DNA of 64,000 bases from Nannobrachium achirus (taxonomy: Eukaryota; Chordata; Actinopteri; Myctophiformes; Myctophidae), in NCBI GenBank assembly GCA_963921795.1, contig OY997647.1, positions 60,290,357 through 60,354,356 of the forward strand. The letters run 5' to 3'. Both the position numbers and the translations under genes were made by a program. Positions 35,384 through 47,622 of the stretch are shown piece by piece (within the stretch, counting starts at the first letter, position 1; each line of letters begins with the position of its first letter). Below the pieces are notes generated by a model that was not told where the DNA came from, did no database searches, and saw only the letters and a list, made by a program, of their open reading frames with translations.

Positions 35384-35682
35384 TGTAATTATTCATTCTG
35401 ACAACGGATTGTTTGTTGAACATAAAATATTTAAGTTTAAGCTTTTGGATGAAGCTTCCCTCATAGTACATGCATTTTAATAAGCAAAAATCAGAGGAGA
35501 AAATGTGTTTTTCTTTTTTTATTGCATAACCAGGCAGTTGACTGCCCCGGCTCTGATATTGGAGAAAAAGAAAGAACCACTTTGACTAAATATGAAATGC
35601 CCTTCATTATTTAGGCTATTTATTCTGACCCTTGGCTGGAATGCACATGTCTGAACAACACACCAGCCTCTGCTCTCTAGAG
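35384..35682. other. No gene or repeat recognised
   Basis: Non-coding spacer ending in the C duplication ctctagag. Confidence 0.45.
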
Positions 35683-36153
35683 CAGGGGTTTTCAAAGTGG
35701 GTGACGGCAGTCCAGGGGTGCCGCGAGATCATTTGATAGTATTTGAAATTTATTTGGACACTTGAAAAAATATTTAGTATCATTTTAAACTTGAAGTAGA
35801 AAGTTATTTCCAGTCAGTTCTAACCAAAATGGCTATTATCTCAACGTTTTCCTCGCAACATAATCACTAAAATATCGTCACTGTCGGGCAGAAACCTCGT
35901 ATCTCCAAGTTTCAAATGTGTACGTTTTTTGGTAAAGCAAAGCCCTGCTTTATCATCATGAAAACAGCCGATCTTTTAGATCGGCTGTTTTCACTAGTTT
36001 TGTACACGGTTTTGGACGTACAAAGTTCCACCCGACAACGACGATATGCTATTAATATAAGGTGCTGGGAGTGAAAATTATAATGGAGGGGTGCCTCGGA
36101 TTAAAAAATATATTCATGGGGTGCCCTGAGACAAAACAGTTTGGGAACCCCTG
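35683..36153. mobile_element. Family C hAT MITE with minimal hairpin
   Basis: Ends caggggttttcaaagtggg and gtttgggaacccctg, with a perfect duplication ctctagag (35675-35682, 36154-36161). The hairpin has shrunk to 35959-35993: gaaaacagccgatc, two spare bases, then its complement, losing the whole acaagc stem. Confidence 0.9.
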
Positions 36154-36160
36154 CTCTAGA

Positions 36161-36451
36161 GGGGAAAATCCCAGTTGTCCAACGTCCCAGTTGTCCAACG
36201 TCCCAGTTGTCCAACGTCCGACTGTAATTATTGTCCACGACATTGCAAGCGGCGCGAAGGCCAGCGGACCTGGTCCTGCTCTTCGCGCCCGAGCGAAGAG
36301 CGAGCCAGAGTTACGAAGCTGTGGTGAATGCAATCGTTATATTTATGCCCAGGCCGTAAGACCTGGGCAAGCGCAGGATGAAACGGATGAAGATCGCTTG
36401 CTTTACAGTCTGGTCGCCCAACTGGGACACCGGACAACTGGGACTAGCCCC
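36161..36451. mobile_element. Family W element with tandem-repeat end
   Basis: Inverted ends ggggaaaatcccagttgtcc and ggacaactgggactagcccc. The left end repeats cccagttgtccaacgt three times. It lies directly against the right duplication of the preceding C copy. Superfamily unknown. Confidence 0.65.
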
Positions 36452-36480
36452 TTTAGAGCATTAAGGAAATGCTTCCAACT

Positions 36481-36520
36481 GTTGTAATTGTGGACATCCT
36501 TGACGTTTTGGAAGTATTTT
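36481..36520 (-). repeat. 40-bp inverted copy of the LINE tail
   Basis: These 40 bases are an exact reverse complement of 38430-38469, inside the LINE tail 1.9 kb downstream. It lies between element W and the truncated F copy at 36537. No other part of the LINE is visible here. Confidence 0.7.
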
Positions 36521-36536
36521 GTACAAAATACTTGAA

Positions 36537-36888
36537 ACCCCCCCCCCCCCCACCCTGACGAGCACTTAGAGTTGAGGCATTACATTTTGTATAACACGGT
36601 TCTATTGTGAGAATAGCAGATCGTCTCTTTTCACAATTTCTGCCTCTAATATTTGACAATTTGGCCAATGTTTCATTTGTCATTTTAGAGGTATTAAAAG
36701 TCTTTAAACTGTCACTTTAGAAATGTGCAGATACCCTCTATACACACTTAAACTTTATGTTGGTTTGTTTACTGTTGAGTGAGAAAACAATGTTGCACAT
36801 TAAGTTAATCATCTGGGGACCCCCAAAAATAATTTGGGGACCCCCATGGGGGTCCCGAGTCTCCCGACCCACAGGTTGAGAACCACTG
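36537..36888. mobile_element. Family F MITE, left-truncated
   Basis: Begins in a C run, continues through a collapsed hairpin (36609-36632) and reaches the normal right end ggttgagaaccactg. Confidence 0.75.
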
Positions 36889-37592
36889 AGATACACAATA
36901 AGACATGTAAGAAGACATCCAGACAAGATGGCCTCATTGGACCCGATTGACCGGACGCGTTCTTCAGCTTCACTTATGACATAATAGACTAGACGAGAAG
37001 CTTGAAGCACTTGCTGAAACTGCCTTTTTTGGAACACACTAATCCCCTTTTATAGAGCTGTTTGGTACCAAATCGCATAACCTCTGAAGTGTGAAATAGC
37101 CTCCTCTTACAAAGCGCTCTCTTTAATGTGTTAATGGAGAACTCACAGTTGTGTGCCCTCGACTGGCAGCAGTAGTAACAGACCTGACACCTCGCACAAG
37201 CAGGTTAAACACTAGCTTTTCCCTGTCGAAAGTTGTGCACACATATTTGTTTTGTCATGCACCGTCGCACAGCCGAGCACAGATGGAGAAGCCTTTTGTG
37301 GGTTTCCTGTGCAGTTCTCCAGAGTCAGGAAAAGTTTTGGGAGCAAGGTCTCCAAAAGGTCTTTCTTGGGTGATTTGAACAACAGGCCTGGGGGATGCGC
37401 TGTGTTACTGTTTGTTGTAAAGCGGTTGCATTATGTTGTAAAGCAGTTCTATTTAATGGTATGTTTCATTTGTTTTTGTTGTTGGGAGAGATAATCTTTG
37501 GCCATATAATATTGTGGCTAGTTTATCTTCCAGTTTCCCCAGGAAACATCTGCATATATTGAGCTGCAACCAAGGGTTTTATGTCCCCACAA
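36889..37592. other. No gene or repeat recognised
   Basis: Unique non-coding sequence. Confidence 0.5.
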
Positions 37593-38196
37593 TTAACCCA
37601 TTTAGGCCCGGGATTATTGAATGCTTTAACTATTGAAAAATAGCAGATATACAAGCTCACAGCGCGGCACCGAGTGCCGCGCTGCGAGCTTGTAGATCTG
37701 CTATTTTTTTTTTTTTTAAGTCGTGAAAATGTGTGCAAATCTTTGAATATATGTACAGTATTTTTAAAGCGAACGTTTGCAACTCAAATATTTGCTTCTG
37801 GGAGGTCCCTGATACAATATTTTGAGATGGGGGGTCTGTGGCCAAATACATATAATTTTGAGGGGTTGAGAACCACTGACACAGTAGTCTCTCAAGAACA
37901 GACTAACTGAGCTCCACTTAAGTGAAAACTAAAGGACCTTTTCTTTGACGATGGCTAGCCAGATTGCTGACATAGAAACATCGGTTTTTCCCAAAAAAAA
38001 ACCCTTAGAAGGATTCAAAAGACACTTAATGAATCGGGTCAAAATCGGGACAAAATTCTTAATTTTCACGATTTTTCAAAAATAGCAGATCTACAAGCTC
38101 GCAGCGCGGCACTCGGTGCCGCGCTGTGAGCTTGTATATCTGCTATTTTTCAATAGTTAAAGCATAAAATATGTGTACCCGTTCTGCATGGATTAA
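37593..38196. mobile_element. Family A TTAA element, copy 8
   Basis: TTAA at 37593-37596 and 38193-38196. Hairpins 37638-37709 and 38078-38151, both with full GC-rich loop stems. Confidence 0.85.
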
Positions 38197-38391
38197 GGTA
38201 TGGAAAGAGTTTCAAAATGAAAAATAGAAAAGAAGCATCCATGACCCCTCAGGGGGAGCTTAGTTATTTAGCAGTCATCGCAGCTCCGTGTTCCTTCCTC
38301 GCAGCTCTCTCCCACTGAGGCGGTGTGTAGTGTGTATCTGTATTTCAGACATCGTAATACAGTAAGTTTCAGTATGTTTTTTACAATAAAT

Positions 38392-38760
38392 AAAACAACG
38401 ATTTCATGTGGCCAGTTACAGTACCTGCCAAAATACTTCCAAAACGTCAAGGATGTCCACAATTACAACACCAGAGCCAGCTCCACAGATCATGTTCAAA
38501 CCAGATTCGGCTCGCACAAAGGGTCAAATTCGTTCTGCTGCTATACCGCTAACATGTGGAACGCCCTACCGAGGGCCTTAAAGGAGTGTAAATCCCTAAC
38601 TTCCTTTAAAACCGCTCTGAAAAGCCACTTACAGGCGGCAGCTACTCGAAACTGGTAACAGTAAACTTAGCCTAACTTTACCTCCCCCTGACCTATCTAT
38701 TGTAAATACCATTTATTTGTCTGTCATTCAATGTTATACGAGATTAAAAAAAAGGATCTC
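38392..38760 (+). pseudogene. LINE reverse transcriptase C-terminal tail, 5'-truncated
   Basis: The + frame reads HNYNTRASS, then a phenylalanine/glycine-rich link, then MWNALPRALKECKSL and FKTALKSHL before a stop. This order is the conserved C-terminal tail that follows the reverse transcriptase domain in many fish non-LTR retrotransposons (L2/Rex/Jockey-like group; clade not resolved). The copy is truncated at its 5' end and followed by an A/T-rich tail. No catalytic domain is present, so it is a dead fragment. Confidence 0.75.
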
Positions 38761-39410
38761 AATGTAAAATAACCCATGTGCTTTCCTGAACGTATCCTTT
38801 TAGTTGACCTTGTACCAGTGAGTGAACTGTACTGCCATGCAACTGTACCTTGTCCTATGCAAACCTCTAATACATTCTTCAATCAATCAATCAGTTTATC
38901 AGTTTGGGCAAGATTTCAGCCTGATCTAACCCCCATTGATTTATACTATAAAATCTAATATTTCACAACATGTAAAATGCATGTAGCTACTGTACTTTCC
39001 TTGCCATACTGGCAGCATGCACAATAAATCTGACACTGATCGCTCCGGGCGGTTCGCAAGATTAACCCTCGACAACATGCAAACTCGCAGACAGACAGAC
39101 AGACAGACCCATTCCTAGACTGCTCTCCTCCGACAGAGCCACGGCATGAAAATGAGAGATTATCATAGTCGATTTTGAGTCTTTCAATGGATTAGACTAG
39201 TGATTATTACTGTTTTAAATGTGTTATCCGTAATCTCCAACAGATTGCACTTTGAAGTGAACCTAACTCAACCACATGCGCCGAGTGATGCACAGTGGGT
39301 GCGTGCACTGCAAACGCAAACCCCAGGCTAGACAGATGGAGAATGTGTCAGGTGTTTTTTTGCACCAGACTGTGTGAGGAGGTAGTGAGCAATATAAATC
39401 CGGTTGGTGC
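38761..39410. other. No gene or repeat recognised
   Basis: Contains a short (ACAG)n at 39092-39109. Otherwise unique non-coding sequence. Confidence 0.5.
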
Positions 39411-39829
39411 TAGGGATTGGACGATATGCGACATTATCGTTTATCGTGATAAAAAAACATTCACGATAATCGTATCGTGGAGATTTAATTTATCATGATA
39501 TCGTCCTCTGTCATGCACTAGCTGGGATCAATTCACCTTTTATTGGCCGAGCTGCATATCCGGTACCACTTAAACCCTCTATAATTGGTAAAAGGTACTT
39601 ATAATATATGTACTTGATGCAGTCTTTTTTCACTCTATCAAATGTCTTTGCCAAAAAAATAGCCGATCTACAAGCTCACAACGCGTCGCAACGCTTGTAG
39701 ATCTGCTATTTTTTGGCAGATGTTCCGCCCCAGGACAATGGACGTTGATTATCACGATAATATCGTAAAATCGCGATTTATTTCTTCACAATAATCGTGA
39801 TATGAAATGTTCATATCGTCCCATCCCTG
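39411..39829. mobile_element. Family D hAT MITE, copy 2, with hairpin
   Basis: Ends tagggattggacgatat and tatcgtcccatccctg. Hairpin 39650-39718, arms tttgccaaaaaaatagcc / gctattttttggca. It is the mirror orientation of copy 1, with polarity mirrored too. The block 39601-39724 takes the place of 48957-49490 in copy 3. Confidence 0.88.
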
Positions 39830-40027
39830 GGCTGGCGCTCCTCAATCACCAGACAGCTTTTTAATCCTTCACATAAACCTTTCTGTGTCATCCTTCACTG
39901 TACCTTGTTGTGTTGCTCGCAGCCTTGTAGAAGTAAAAGCAGCCTCTCCTTCTAAAACCAATGTCAAACTACTGAAAAGGATGAGAAAACAACACCTCTG
40001 AATTTAAAGCTCCCTTTTTTAGTGTCC

Positions 40028-40129
40028 CTTTTTTTTTGGCGCAGTTTCTTTCTACCCAAAAGGGTCCTCCTCAGGCGAATACCGGGAAGGCCTTTGGTCA
40101 AAACGTTGCAAATAAAGGCAGCTTTACTT
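40028..40129. repeat. Penelope-like terminal motif fragment
   Basis: The + strand order ggcctttggtcaaaacgtt, then gcaaataaagg, resembles the 3' motif of vertebrate Penelope-like elements. Short and without ends; assignment tentative. Confidence 0.35.
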
Positions 40130-41083
40130 TTAACCCATTTAGGCAGAGATTATTGAATGCTTTAGCTATTGAAAAATAGCAGATATACAAGCTCACAGAG
40201 CGGCACCGAGTGCCGCGCTGCGAGCTTGTAGATCTGCTATTTTTGAAAAGTCATCATGGCAATGTGTGCAAATCGTTGTATATCATATTTTTTTGTATTT
40301 ATATATATATAAATATTTGCTTTTGCTTCTTCCATTGACGTAGAAACATGTGTTTTTCAAAAAAACCTTCGAAGGATTCAGAAGACACTTATAGAATCGG
40401 GTCAAAATCTGGTCAAAATTCAAATGTTCATGATTTTTAAAAATAGCAATTAAGTGCCTCGCTGTGAGCTTGTAGATCTGCAATTTTTTTAAGTTAAAGC
40501 ATAGGATAATTATACGCAATAATGCGTACCCGGCAGTGTTGATTTTGTCAACTAAAACTATGACAAAAAATGTTTGTCGACTGCGCTTTTTTCACTGACG
40601 AAAACTAAATAAAAACTAAATAAAGGCTAAGCTGTGATGACTAAAACTAAGACTAAATATATTGACAATTTCATCCACAAAATAAAAACTAGACTAAAAT
40701 GTTGGGGAGGGACAAGTGGAGAAGAGATTATGTTTGGTTGCTCTCAGGTGTTGCGTGTGGAAAATAGCCGATCAACGCGTCACGCTGCGGCGCGTTGTGA
40801 GCTTGTAGATCAGCTATTTTCAGCACGCAAACAAGTGTAAAATCAGTCATTATGATGCCATCAAGCCCTGCCAAAATGCATTTCAGTTGACTAAATCAAC
40901 TGTAGATTTAGTCGCCTAAAACCTTATGATATTCAGTCAACTAAAACTCGCCTAAAACCAAAACTTTTTAGGTGCCAAAATTATGCCTAAAACTAAATGA
41001 CATTTTATTCAAACGACTATGACTAAAACTAAATCAAAATTTGCTGTCAAAAACAACACTGGTACCCGTTCTACAAGGCTTAA
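40130..41083. mobile_element. Family A TTAA element, copy 9, interrupted by I
   Basis: TTAA at 40130-40133 and 41080-41083. Hairpins 40173-40245 and 40439-40489. I1 is inserted in its right end at a gtacccg word. Confidence 0.85.
40534..41061. mobile_element. Family I hAT MITE with hairpin, nested in A
   Basis: Ends cagtgttgattttgtcaac and tgtcaaaaacaacactg. Octamers gtacccgg and gtacccgt agree at 7 of 8. Hairpin 40754-40828, where the loop-proximal stem is acgcgtcacgctgcggcgcgt. Outer arms gtgtggaaaatagc / gctattttcagcac are private to I. Confidence 0.88.
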
Positions 41084-41667
41084 CCCCAGAGTGCACTGCA
41101 GATGTGCTCCCATGGTTTCCTCTATCACGAGTACTGGAGTATCCTTCAAGCTCTATAGGCTTGTGTCATGGCCTAATACTTGAGGGTCATTATGCTGGAA
41201 TTGGCAAGCAGTTCCCCCAGGTGAGGGCCAGGGGTCTCTGCTGCTATAAAAAAAGCTAATTAAAATGTCAATACCACAGAGGCAGCGCTCCCGATAAATT
41301 ACGATGTCACAGAAAATGGCAAGCTCATCGGACAGGTGCCATCAAATCATTATGTCATGGGGAGTATTTGATGCCCAGAATAAACGCACACTATATACGT
41401 GCCTCAGGTGTCATTGAGGCATTTATCAGGTTCTAAATCATACCGTAAGACTCCGTTTCTAGCTGCATTTCTTTTCAAGGGTCAAGCTCTTGTCTTTTAA
41501 GTGTGGTTCTTTATCTTTCCTCTGTCCAAAGAATGAAATGTACGGCTGCGTGGACTAAATAAATGGGTCTGCTTTATAGCACCTGCTCCCTGCGCTAGTC
41601 CCAGTCAGGCAGTGCACAGGTACGGTTATGCATCGCTGAACAGCTGTTTAATCCTAAAGGTAGAAAA
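41084..41667. other. No gene or repeat recognised
   Basis: Unique non-coding sequence. Confidence 0.5.
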
Positions 41668-41925
41668 TAGAGATGCTCCGATTGCGATTTTTGGGGCCAA
41701 TACCGATCAACTGGAATCAGTGTCTTCCGATAGCGATATTTCCGATCACAGATCGGCACACAACACCTCGCACCGCGAGGCGTTGTGTGCTTGTAGATCT
41801 GCTGTTTTCACTAGTTTTTTGCGATCGCCTTGTATGATGAAGCAGGGCTTTACTTTGCGAAAGAACGTACATATTTGGAGGCTTGGCGATACGAAGTTTT
41901 CACCCGACAACAACGATATGTTTCC
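41668..41925. mobile_element. Chimera: another hAT left end joined to inner C at the hairpin
   Basis: Left portion tagagatgctccgattgcg ... taccgatca looks like a different hAT terminus. From the hairpin (41741-41816) rightward it is inner C (cttgtatgatgaagcaggg, acccgacaacaacgat). The switch is within the hairpin's left arm, at cagatcggcacacaac. Confidence 0.65.
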
Positions 41926-42336
41926 TCAGCAAGTGCCACCACCAACTTTCTACAAAAACTCTCTGACTTTGTGAGTGTTGGACCCTAATGACTAAACTTG
42001 TAATCTGGCAGCCCATTTCTGGCGGCATTACGATTAAACGGCTTCCTGAGTGCTGCGTCGTCTCGTTGCGTGCTTGATCAGATCCTAGCCTCTTTGCTGC
42101 CTCAGTGAGTGTTTACACATCGGAATTAGCGTGATTATTTTTTTATTGCTCGTTTGAGTAGCACCAGAGATGGTCGACTTGGCCGAGTCATTAGTGGTGT
42201 GCGTTTGATATTTAATCACCTACGGGTCTCATTGGGTGCATTCAGCTTTCCTTGTAGTCCCCACTAGACAGACAGAGCCCCATCCAGCATCCACACAGAT
42301 ACCAGTAATTACACGCAATATTTGAATCCAGACTTA
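41926..42336. other. No gene or repeat recognised
   Basis: Unique non-coding sequence. Confidence 0.5.
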
Positions 42337-43239
<903 letters not shown>

Positions 43240-43633
43240 CTAATTTCCTGCAGCATCTGCAGAGTATCGCCATGTTGCATCCAGGCAGTGCAATTAGCTC
43301 ACCAGGTCATGCAGCGAGCAGCAGGCCAGTAATTGAACATAACGCCGCCCCCCCGCGGCGTTAAAGCGATGGCACGACAACAACAACAAGGACGCCTTAT
43401 CTTGTCTGGGCAGGGCCTGGCGGTGCCGGACACTCAGCTGTTGTAAGGATAGATTTTGGCAGTCGTCCAGTCGGCGTCACCCTTTCCTTTCCTTCCCACC
43501 GTCGCAGTCGTGGTGTTGAGTCTGGAGGGGACTTGGCTGAGTGTGGACAGAGAGGACACAAGCTAAGTCACGATACGACCGTCCTCACGTACAAGGCGGC
43601 TCCATGTTATCTTGTGTTGAGCGTAGTGTGCCC
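43240..43633. other. No gene or repeat recognised
   Basis: CG-containing unique sequence before BB. I considered an exon 1 or promoter and found no support. Confidence 0.4.
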
Positions 43634-43930
43634 TCCACACTACAGGCGGTTTCCGTCAGGGCTGCCGCTTGGATCAGCGGTGGCCGCGCCGCGGTGAGAC
43701 GCAAACACACTCGCTCAGTGAGTAAACGCCACGCGGTATTTCACAAAGATGAACACAATCCATCTCTCACCGCCCGCGTACGCATGCACAAACGAGCACG
43801 CTTGCGGGGGATTTCACGGGACCGCGCCCGCTCGCCTCACCGCCCCAAAACTTCGCTGCGCGGCCGAAAAAGCCGCCCGCCTCTCATTGAAAATGAATTG
43901 CTAGGAGACGGTGACTGCGCGTAGTGTGGA
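43634..43930. mobile_element. Family BB GC-rich MITE
   Basis: Ends tccacactacaggcgg and gcgcgtagtgtgga. Interior strongly GC-rich. The tcattgaaaatgaattgcta segment near the right end is a common fish-MITE type sequence. Superfamily not determined. Confidence 0.6.
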
Positions 43931-44038
43931 ACCCCCTTAACTCTGATAGAGGCTTTGCTTATTGTCGTCTTTAACCTCCCCCTGCCTTCAATACCCCCTG
44001 ATGGAGGAGTTCTACTGTCAGTGTCAGGTAATCTAAAC

Positions 44039-44384
44039 CAGTGGTTTCCAAACGTTTTAGCCTGTGACCCAAAAGAGAAATTAGACGTTCGCCCCGGAAC
44101 CCAAACTAGTGAAAATGGCAGATCTACAAGCTCATAACGCGTTGCTTCGCGCCGCGTTTTGAGCTTGTAGATTGGCTATTTTCACTACCTCTTAAACTTT
44201 TGTTTTCTAATTCATGGACTTTCTTAGATTAATATTTTATTTCTTCATAAAATTACTTCTATCATTGCATTGTTTTAATAATAATAATAAAAAACGAAAT
44301 GTATGAAACCAAAAATTAAGGGACCCATAGAAAATGTGTCTACGACCCACAAATGGTTCCCGACCCAGTGTTTGGGAACCAGTG
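44039..44384. mobile_element. Family G hAT MITE with hairpin
   Basis: Ends cagtggtttccaaacg and tgtttgggaaccagtg. Octamers atctaaac and atgtaaac agree at 7 of 8. Hairpin 44106-44188, outer arms actagtgaaaatggc / ggctattttcacta resemble those of C although the element ends differ. Confidence 0.88.
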
Positions 44385-44757
44385 ATGTAAACGGAACGGG
44401 CAGCCAAGTAACGAGAGGCTACATTTGTAGTGTGGGCATAATAGTCCGGTCAACCCCTGTCATTCATGTGATTGTGGGGAAGACCTGTTATACCTATATT
44501 AACCTTTCAATACGGGACAGCATCTGTGTCATTTTAGGTATTGATATAGCAACATCATTTATTTAGTATTTAGAAGTTTTTTTTTAAGAATCGTCTCGGG
44601 TCTAATTGGGTTTTGAGACTATTGAGATTCACAATTCCACATACTAGTGAGAAATTTCACATGAATTTATCATTCGTTTTCAGTTCCAGAAAAGGATTAG
44701 ACTGTAATGTTACCTCATTTGTATCTACCATTGGGAGAATCCTAAACCTTTTTTTAT
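44385..44757. other. Non-coding, with a family R remnant
   Basis: 44499-44612 starts ttaacctttcaatacggga and contains agcatctgtgtcatttta, matching the left end of R1. The rest is unassigned. Confidence 0.45.
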
Positions 44758-45003
44758 TGTACCATTATCGTCGTTGTCGGGTGGAAACCTTGTATGTCCA
44801 AAACCGTTTGTTTTGTATTTATCATTTTTAAAATGATGATGAAATTTAAACTAGTGAAAACAGCCGATCTTGGTGCGAGGCGTTGTGTTTTCACTACTTT
44901 TGTGCGACGGCCTTGTGTGATGAAGCAGGGCTTTGCTTTGCGAAAAAACATACAAATTTGAAACTTGGAGATACGAGGTCTCTGCCCGACAGTGACGATA
45001 CTA
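44758..45003. mobile_element. Inner C element, collapsed hairpin
   Basis: tcgtcgttgtcgggtggaaa at the left and cccgacagtgacgata at the right. The hairpin at 44851-44897 has lost its acaagc stem. Outer hAT ends absent. Confidence 0.72.
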
Positions 45004-45564
45004 TATACACATATTTAAGAAGGTCAAGACAACTCCGTTTTAAAGCAAACAGCCACACAGGATAAACCTGAGGCCATTAAACTTGAACCTCTGGGTTTGT
45101 TTGTCTTCATAACGATAGCAATTTCTGTGGATTTGGGAGTTTTTATCTGTGAGTTCATCAGACCTTGAAAAACTTGAACTTTGACTAAAGGAGGCATTGG
45201 GGTGTAGAAGCTGTTACAATTTTTTTAAAGTTACTTTAACAGCAGCGCTCAGCGGCCCAACTACATTGATTTGTTGTGACTGGCTGTGCACTAAAGGTCA
45301 GTGCTCACTATGCGTGTGTCACGTCTGTGCCCATTGTGCAAGACTGTTGTTTGTTTACAGCATTCAACTCCACTGTTAATCTTCATCCTTGGATTTTTCC
45401 TTGTGGTATTTTTTACATTGTGGCTCTGCAGTCTTTTGTGTTTGGGTGGTTTGACCATAACCTCTCAAAACTGCTTCACCAATCTGCCAAATTCTTGTGC
45501 ATCGGTAGCCCACAGAAGTACCTCCACTAATTCTTTTTTACATGGTTAATGCTTTTTAAAATAT
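45004..45564. other. No gene or repeat recognised
   Basis: Overlapping + open frames at 45276-45549 have no recognised similarity. Confidence 0.45.
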
Positions 45565-45650
45565 TTAAAGGAGCTATAGTCAACTTTTTCTTGAAAAACG
45601 GATGCTAAAATAAAAAATAATGTTTTGAAAATATTTGTATAAAAAAATTA
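45565..45650. repeat. Family S single arm
   Basis: ttaaaggagctatagtcaac and the following cggatgctaaaataaa match the left arm of S1. The opposite arm is missing. Confidence 0.75.
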
Positions 45651-46055
45651 CTTGTGTATAGGTTATAGGTATTAGGTAATATAATTGGCCTACATGCGAT
45701 GTTTCATAACATATATAACACAAGAAATAATCATAAACATTCTATATTTATAAGGTCAAGTATTATACTTAATAATTGGGACTTACAAGAAGTTAAGAAC
45801 CATTATCATAGTTATAATAGGCCTACATTTTTACAGTAGTTTAGGCATTTTGGTTTGAAAAGGTTTTGGGCAGAACAATTTGTCCTTGTTTGTTATTTGA
45901 CTATTTTTACTTTAATTAGAATTAAAGACACTTCATAGTGAATTAGTGATTATAATAAATAGCCTATGTCATGATTGCTAGATCAGATTGTGTTTATAAT
46001 ATAACGCTGGCGCGCCTCCGTCATCTCCAGCGAAAACAAGCGCTCCCCCCTTGTT
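45651..46055. other. Non-coding, A/T-rich
   Basis: No gene or element ends recognised. Confidence 0.45.
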
Positions 46056-46546
46056 CAATAGAGGGTATGCGCATGACATCACTGTTGCTGGAAGTTATGT
46101 AGGAACACGCCTACTGAGTGGCAAAAAACTAATATCTACCATTGACAGCCCATACATCCAAACAGAAAAGTCCTATCTGATTGTATTAAACAAAGTTAAA
46201 CTCACCAACATTGCGGCTGTACTGAAAGCTTGAATTATCCTCTTTCTATCTGCAGTTTTTGTTTCATAAAAATCCACCATAGGCATGTTATGAGCTACTT
46301 TCTGTCAATACATTCTGTGCAGGTTTTTATTTTTCCAAGTGTCAGAGTTTGGAAGCACTCGTTTTCAACAACACAACATCCTGCTGCCTCCTGCATTGTG
46401 TGCAAATTAGAAACAGGTGGTATGCAGGGCCGTTGAGTGATTTGCAACTAGCACTTCCAAACTCCAATGCTCCATGCTGCTCACTGTTTTGCCACTCAGT
46501 CTAGATTAGGGGGGCGGGTCCCAGTGGACGTGCATACCCTCTATTG
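46056..46546. mobile_element. Family FF element with inverted ends
   Basis: caatagagggtatgc at the left and gcataccctctattg at the right are exact complements. A second inverted pair, ctgagtggcaaaa / ttttgccactcag, lies about 55 bases inside each end. Confidence 0.7.
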
Positions 46547-46921
46547 TTGGAAGCGGGATGCAGTTTTGATTCACGCCCCGGCCTGGGACCCACTACATTG
46601 GAAACCATTCAACAGCATCACTGATTCACTGTCGAGGTCATAGAGTGTCTGTCTGCAGGACTGCAGAACAGTAAAGCAGGTTGTTTTTTATCGGCTTGGA
46701 GCTGTGCTGTTTTTTTGAAGCCTTAATGCCTGCTCTGCTCTGCTTGGCTTCCTCGCATCCAGGTAATCTATATCCTCAGAGCGCAGGCTCAGCCGCACAA
46801 TTAGTCACGGTGGCGGCGTGTACTTGAGAAACAAAAGCAGAGCACTTGGATGTGCACCAGAATAGCTTGTCCAGCAGAGGCAGCAGGGAGGAAAAGCGCA
46901 ACGATGCATTTGATTACGTGG
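46547..46921. other. No gene or repeat recognised
   Basis: Unique non-coding sequence. Confidence 0.45.
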
Positions 46922-47622
46922 TTAAGCCATTCAGGCCTAGAATTATTGAACGTTTTAACTATTGAAAAATAGCAGATATACAAGCACGCAGCGCGGCACC
47001 GAGTGCCGCGCTGCGAGCTTGCATATCTGCTATTTTTTGAAAAATCATGAAGATTTGTGCAAATCTTTGAATATAATATATATTTTTTAAAGCGAACATT
47101 TGTACCTCAAATATTTGCTTCTGGGGGGTCCCTGATACAACATTTTGAGATGGGCGTCCATGGCCAAATACATATCATTTTGGGTGCCATGGCATTGGTC
47201 CGAAGGTTCATTAGTCCGAAGGTTCATTTGTCCGAATTTGTTAAGAATACTATGCCTAACTCTAACCGTAACCCTAACCTCAGTAACCCTAACTAAATTC
47301 GGACTAATGAACCTTCGGACTAATGAACCTTCGGACTTATGGGCAGTCCCCTCATTTTGGGGGTCCTTGACATGAAAGAGTTTGAGCACCACTGACATAG
47401 AAACATAGGTTTAAAAAAAAAAAAAATTAGAAGGATTTAGAAGACACTTTTAGAATCGGGGTCAGAATATTCAAAGACTTGCACACATTTTCACAATTTT
47501 TCAAAAATGGCAGATCTACAAGCTCGCTGCGCGGCACTCGGTGCCGCGCTGTGAGCTTGTATATCTGCTATTTTTCAATAGTTAAAGCACGGAATAATGC
47601 GTACCCGTTCTAAACGGCTTAA
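46922..47622. mobile_element. Family A TTAA element, copy 11, interrupted by V
   Basis: TTAA at 46922-46925 and 47619-47622. Hairpins 46966-47038 and 47503-47575. V is inserted within the gaccccc block. Confidence 0.85.
47185..47352. mobile_element. Family V element with tandem ends and telomere-like core
   Basis: A 9-bp duplication cattttggg flanks it (47176-47184, 47353-47361). Each end carries direct repeats of tccgaaggttcattag, inverted between ends. The centre has three accctaac-type words. Confidence 0.75.

Noticed and set aside
43541-43924. 127-codon GC-rich open frame, considered as exon 1 of stt3b or a CpG-island promoter
   Set aside because: It overlaps an element with inverted ends (43634-43930), the translation is basic low-complexity and not like the STT3B N-terminus.
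47253-47296. Interstitial telomere repeat
   Set aside because: Only about three imperfect accctaac words, and they lie in the middle of element V with its own duplication.
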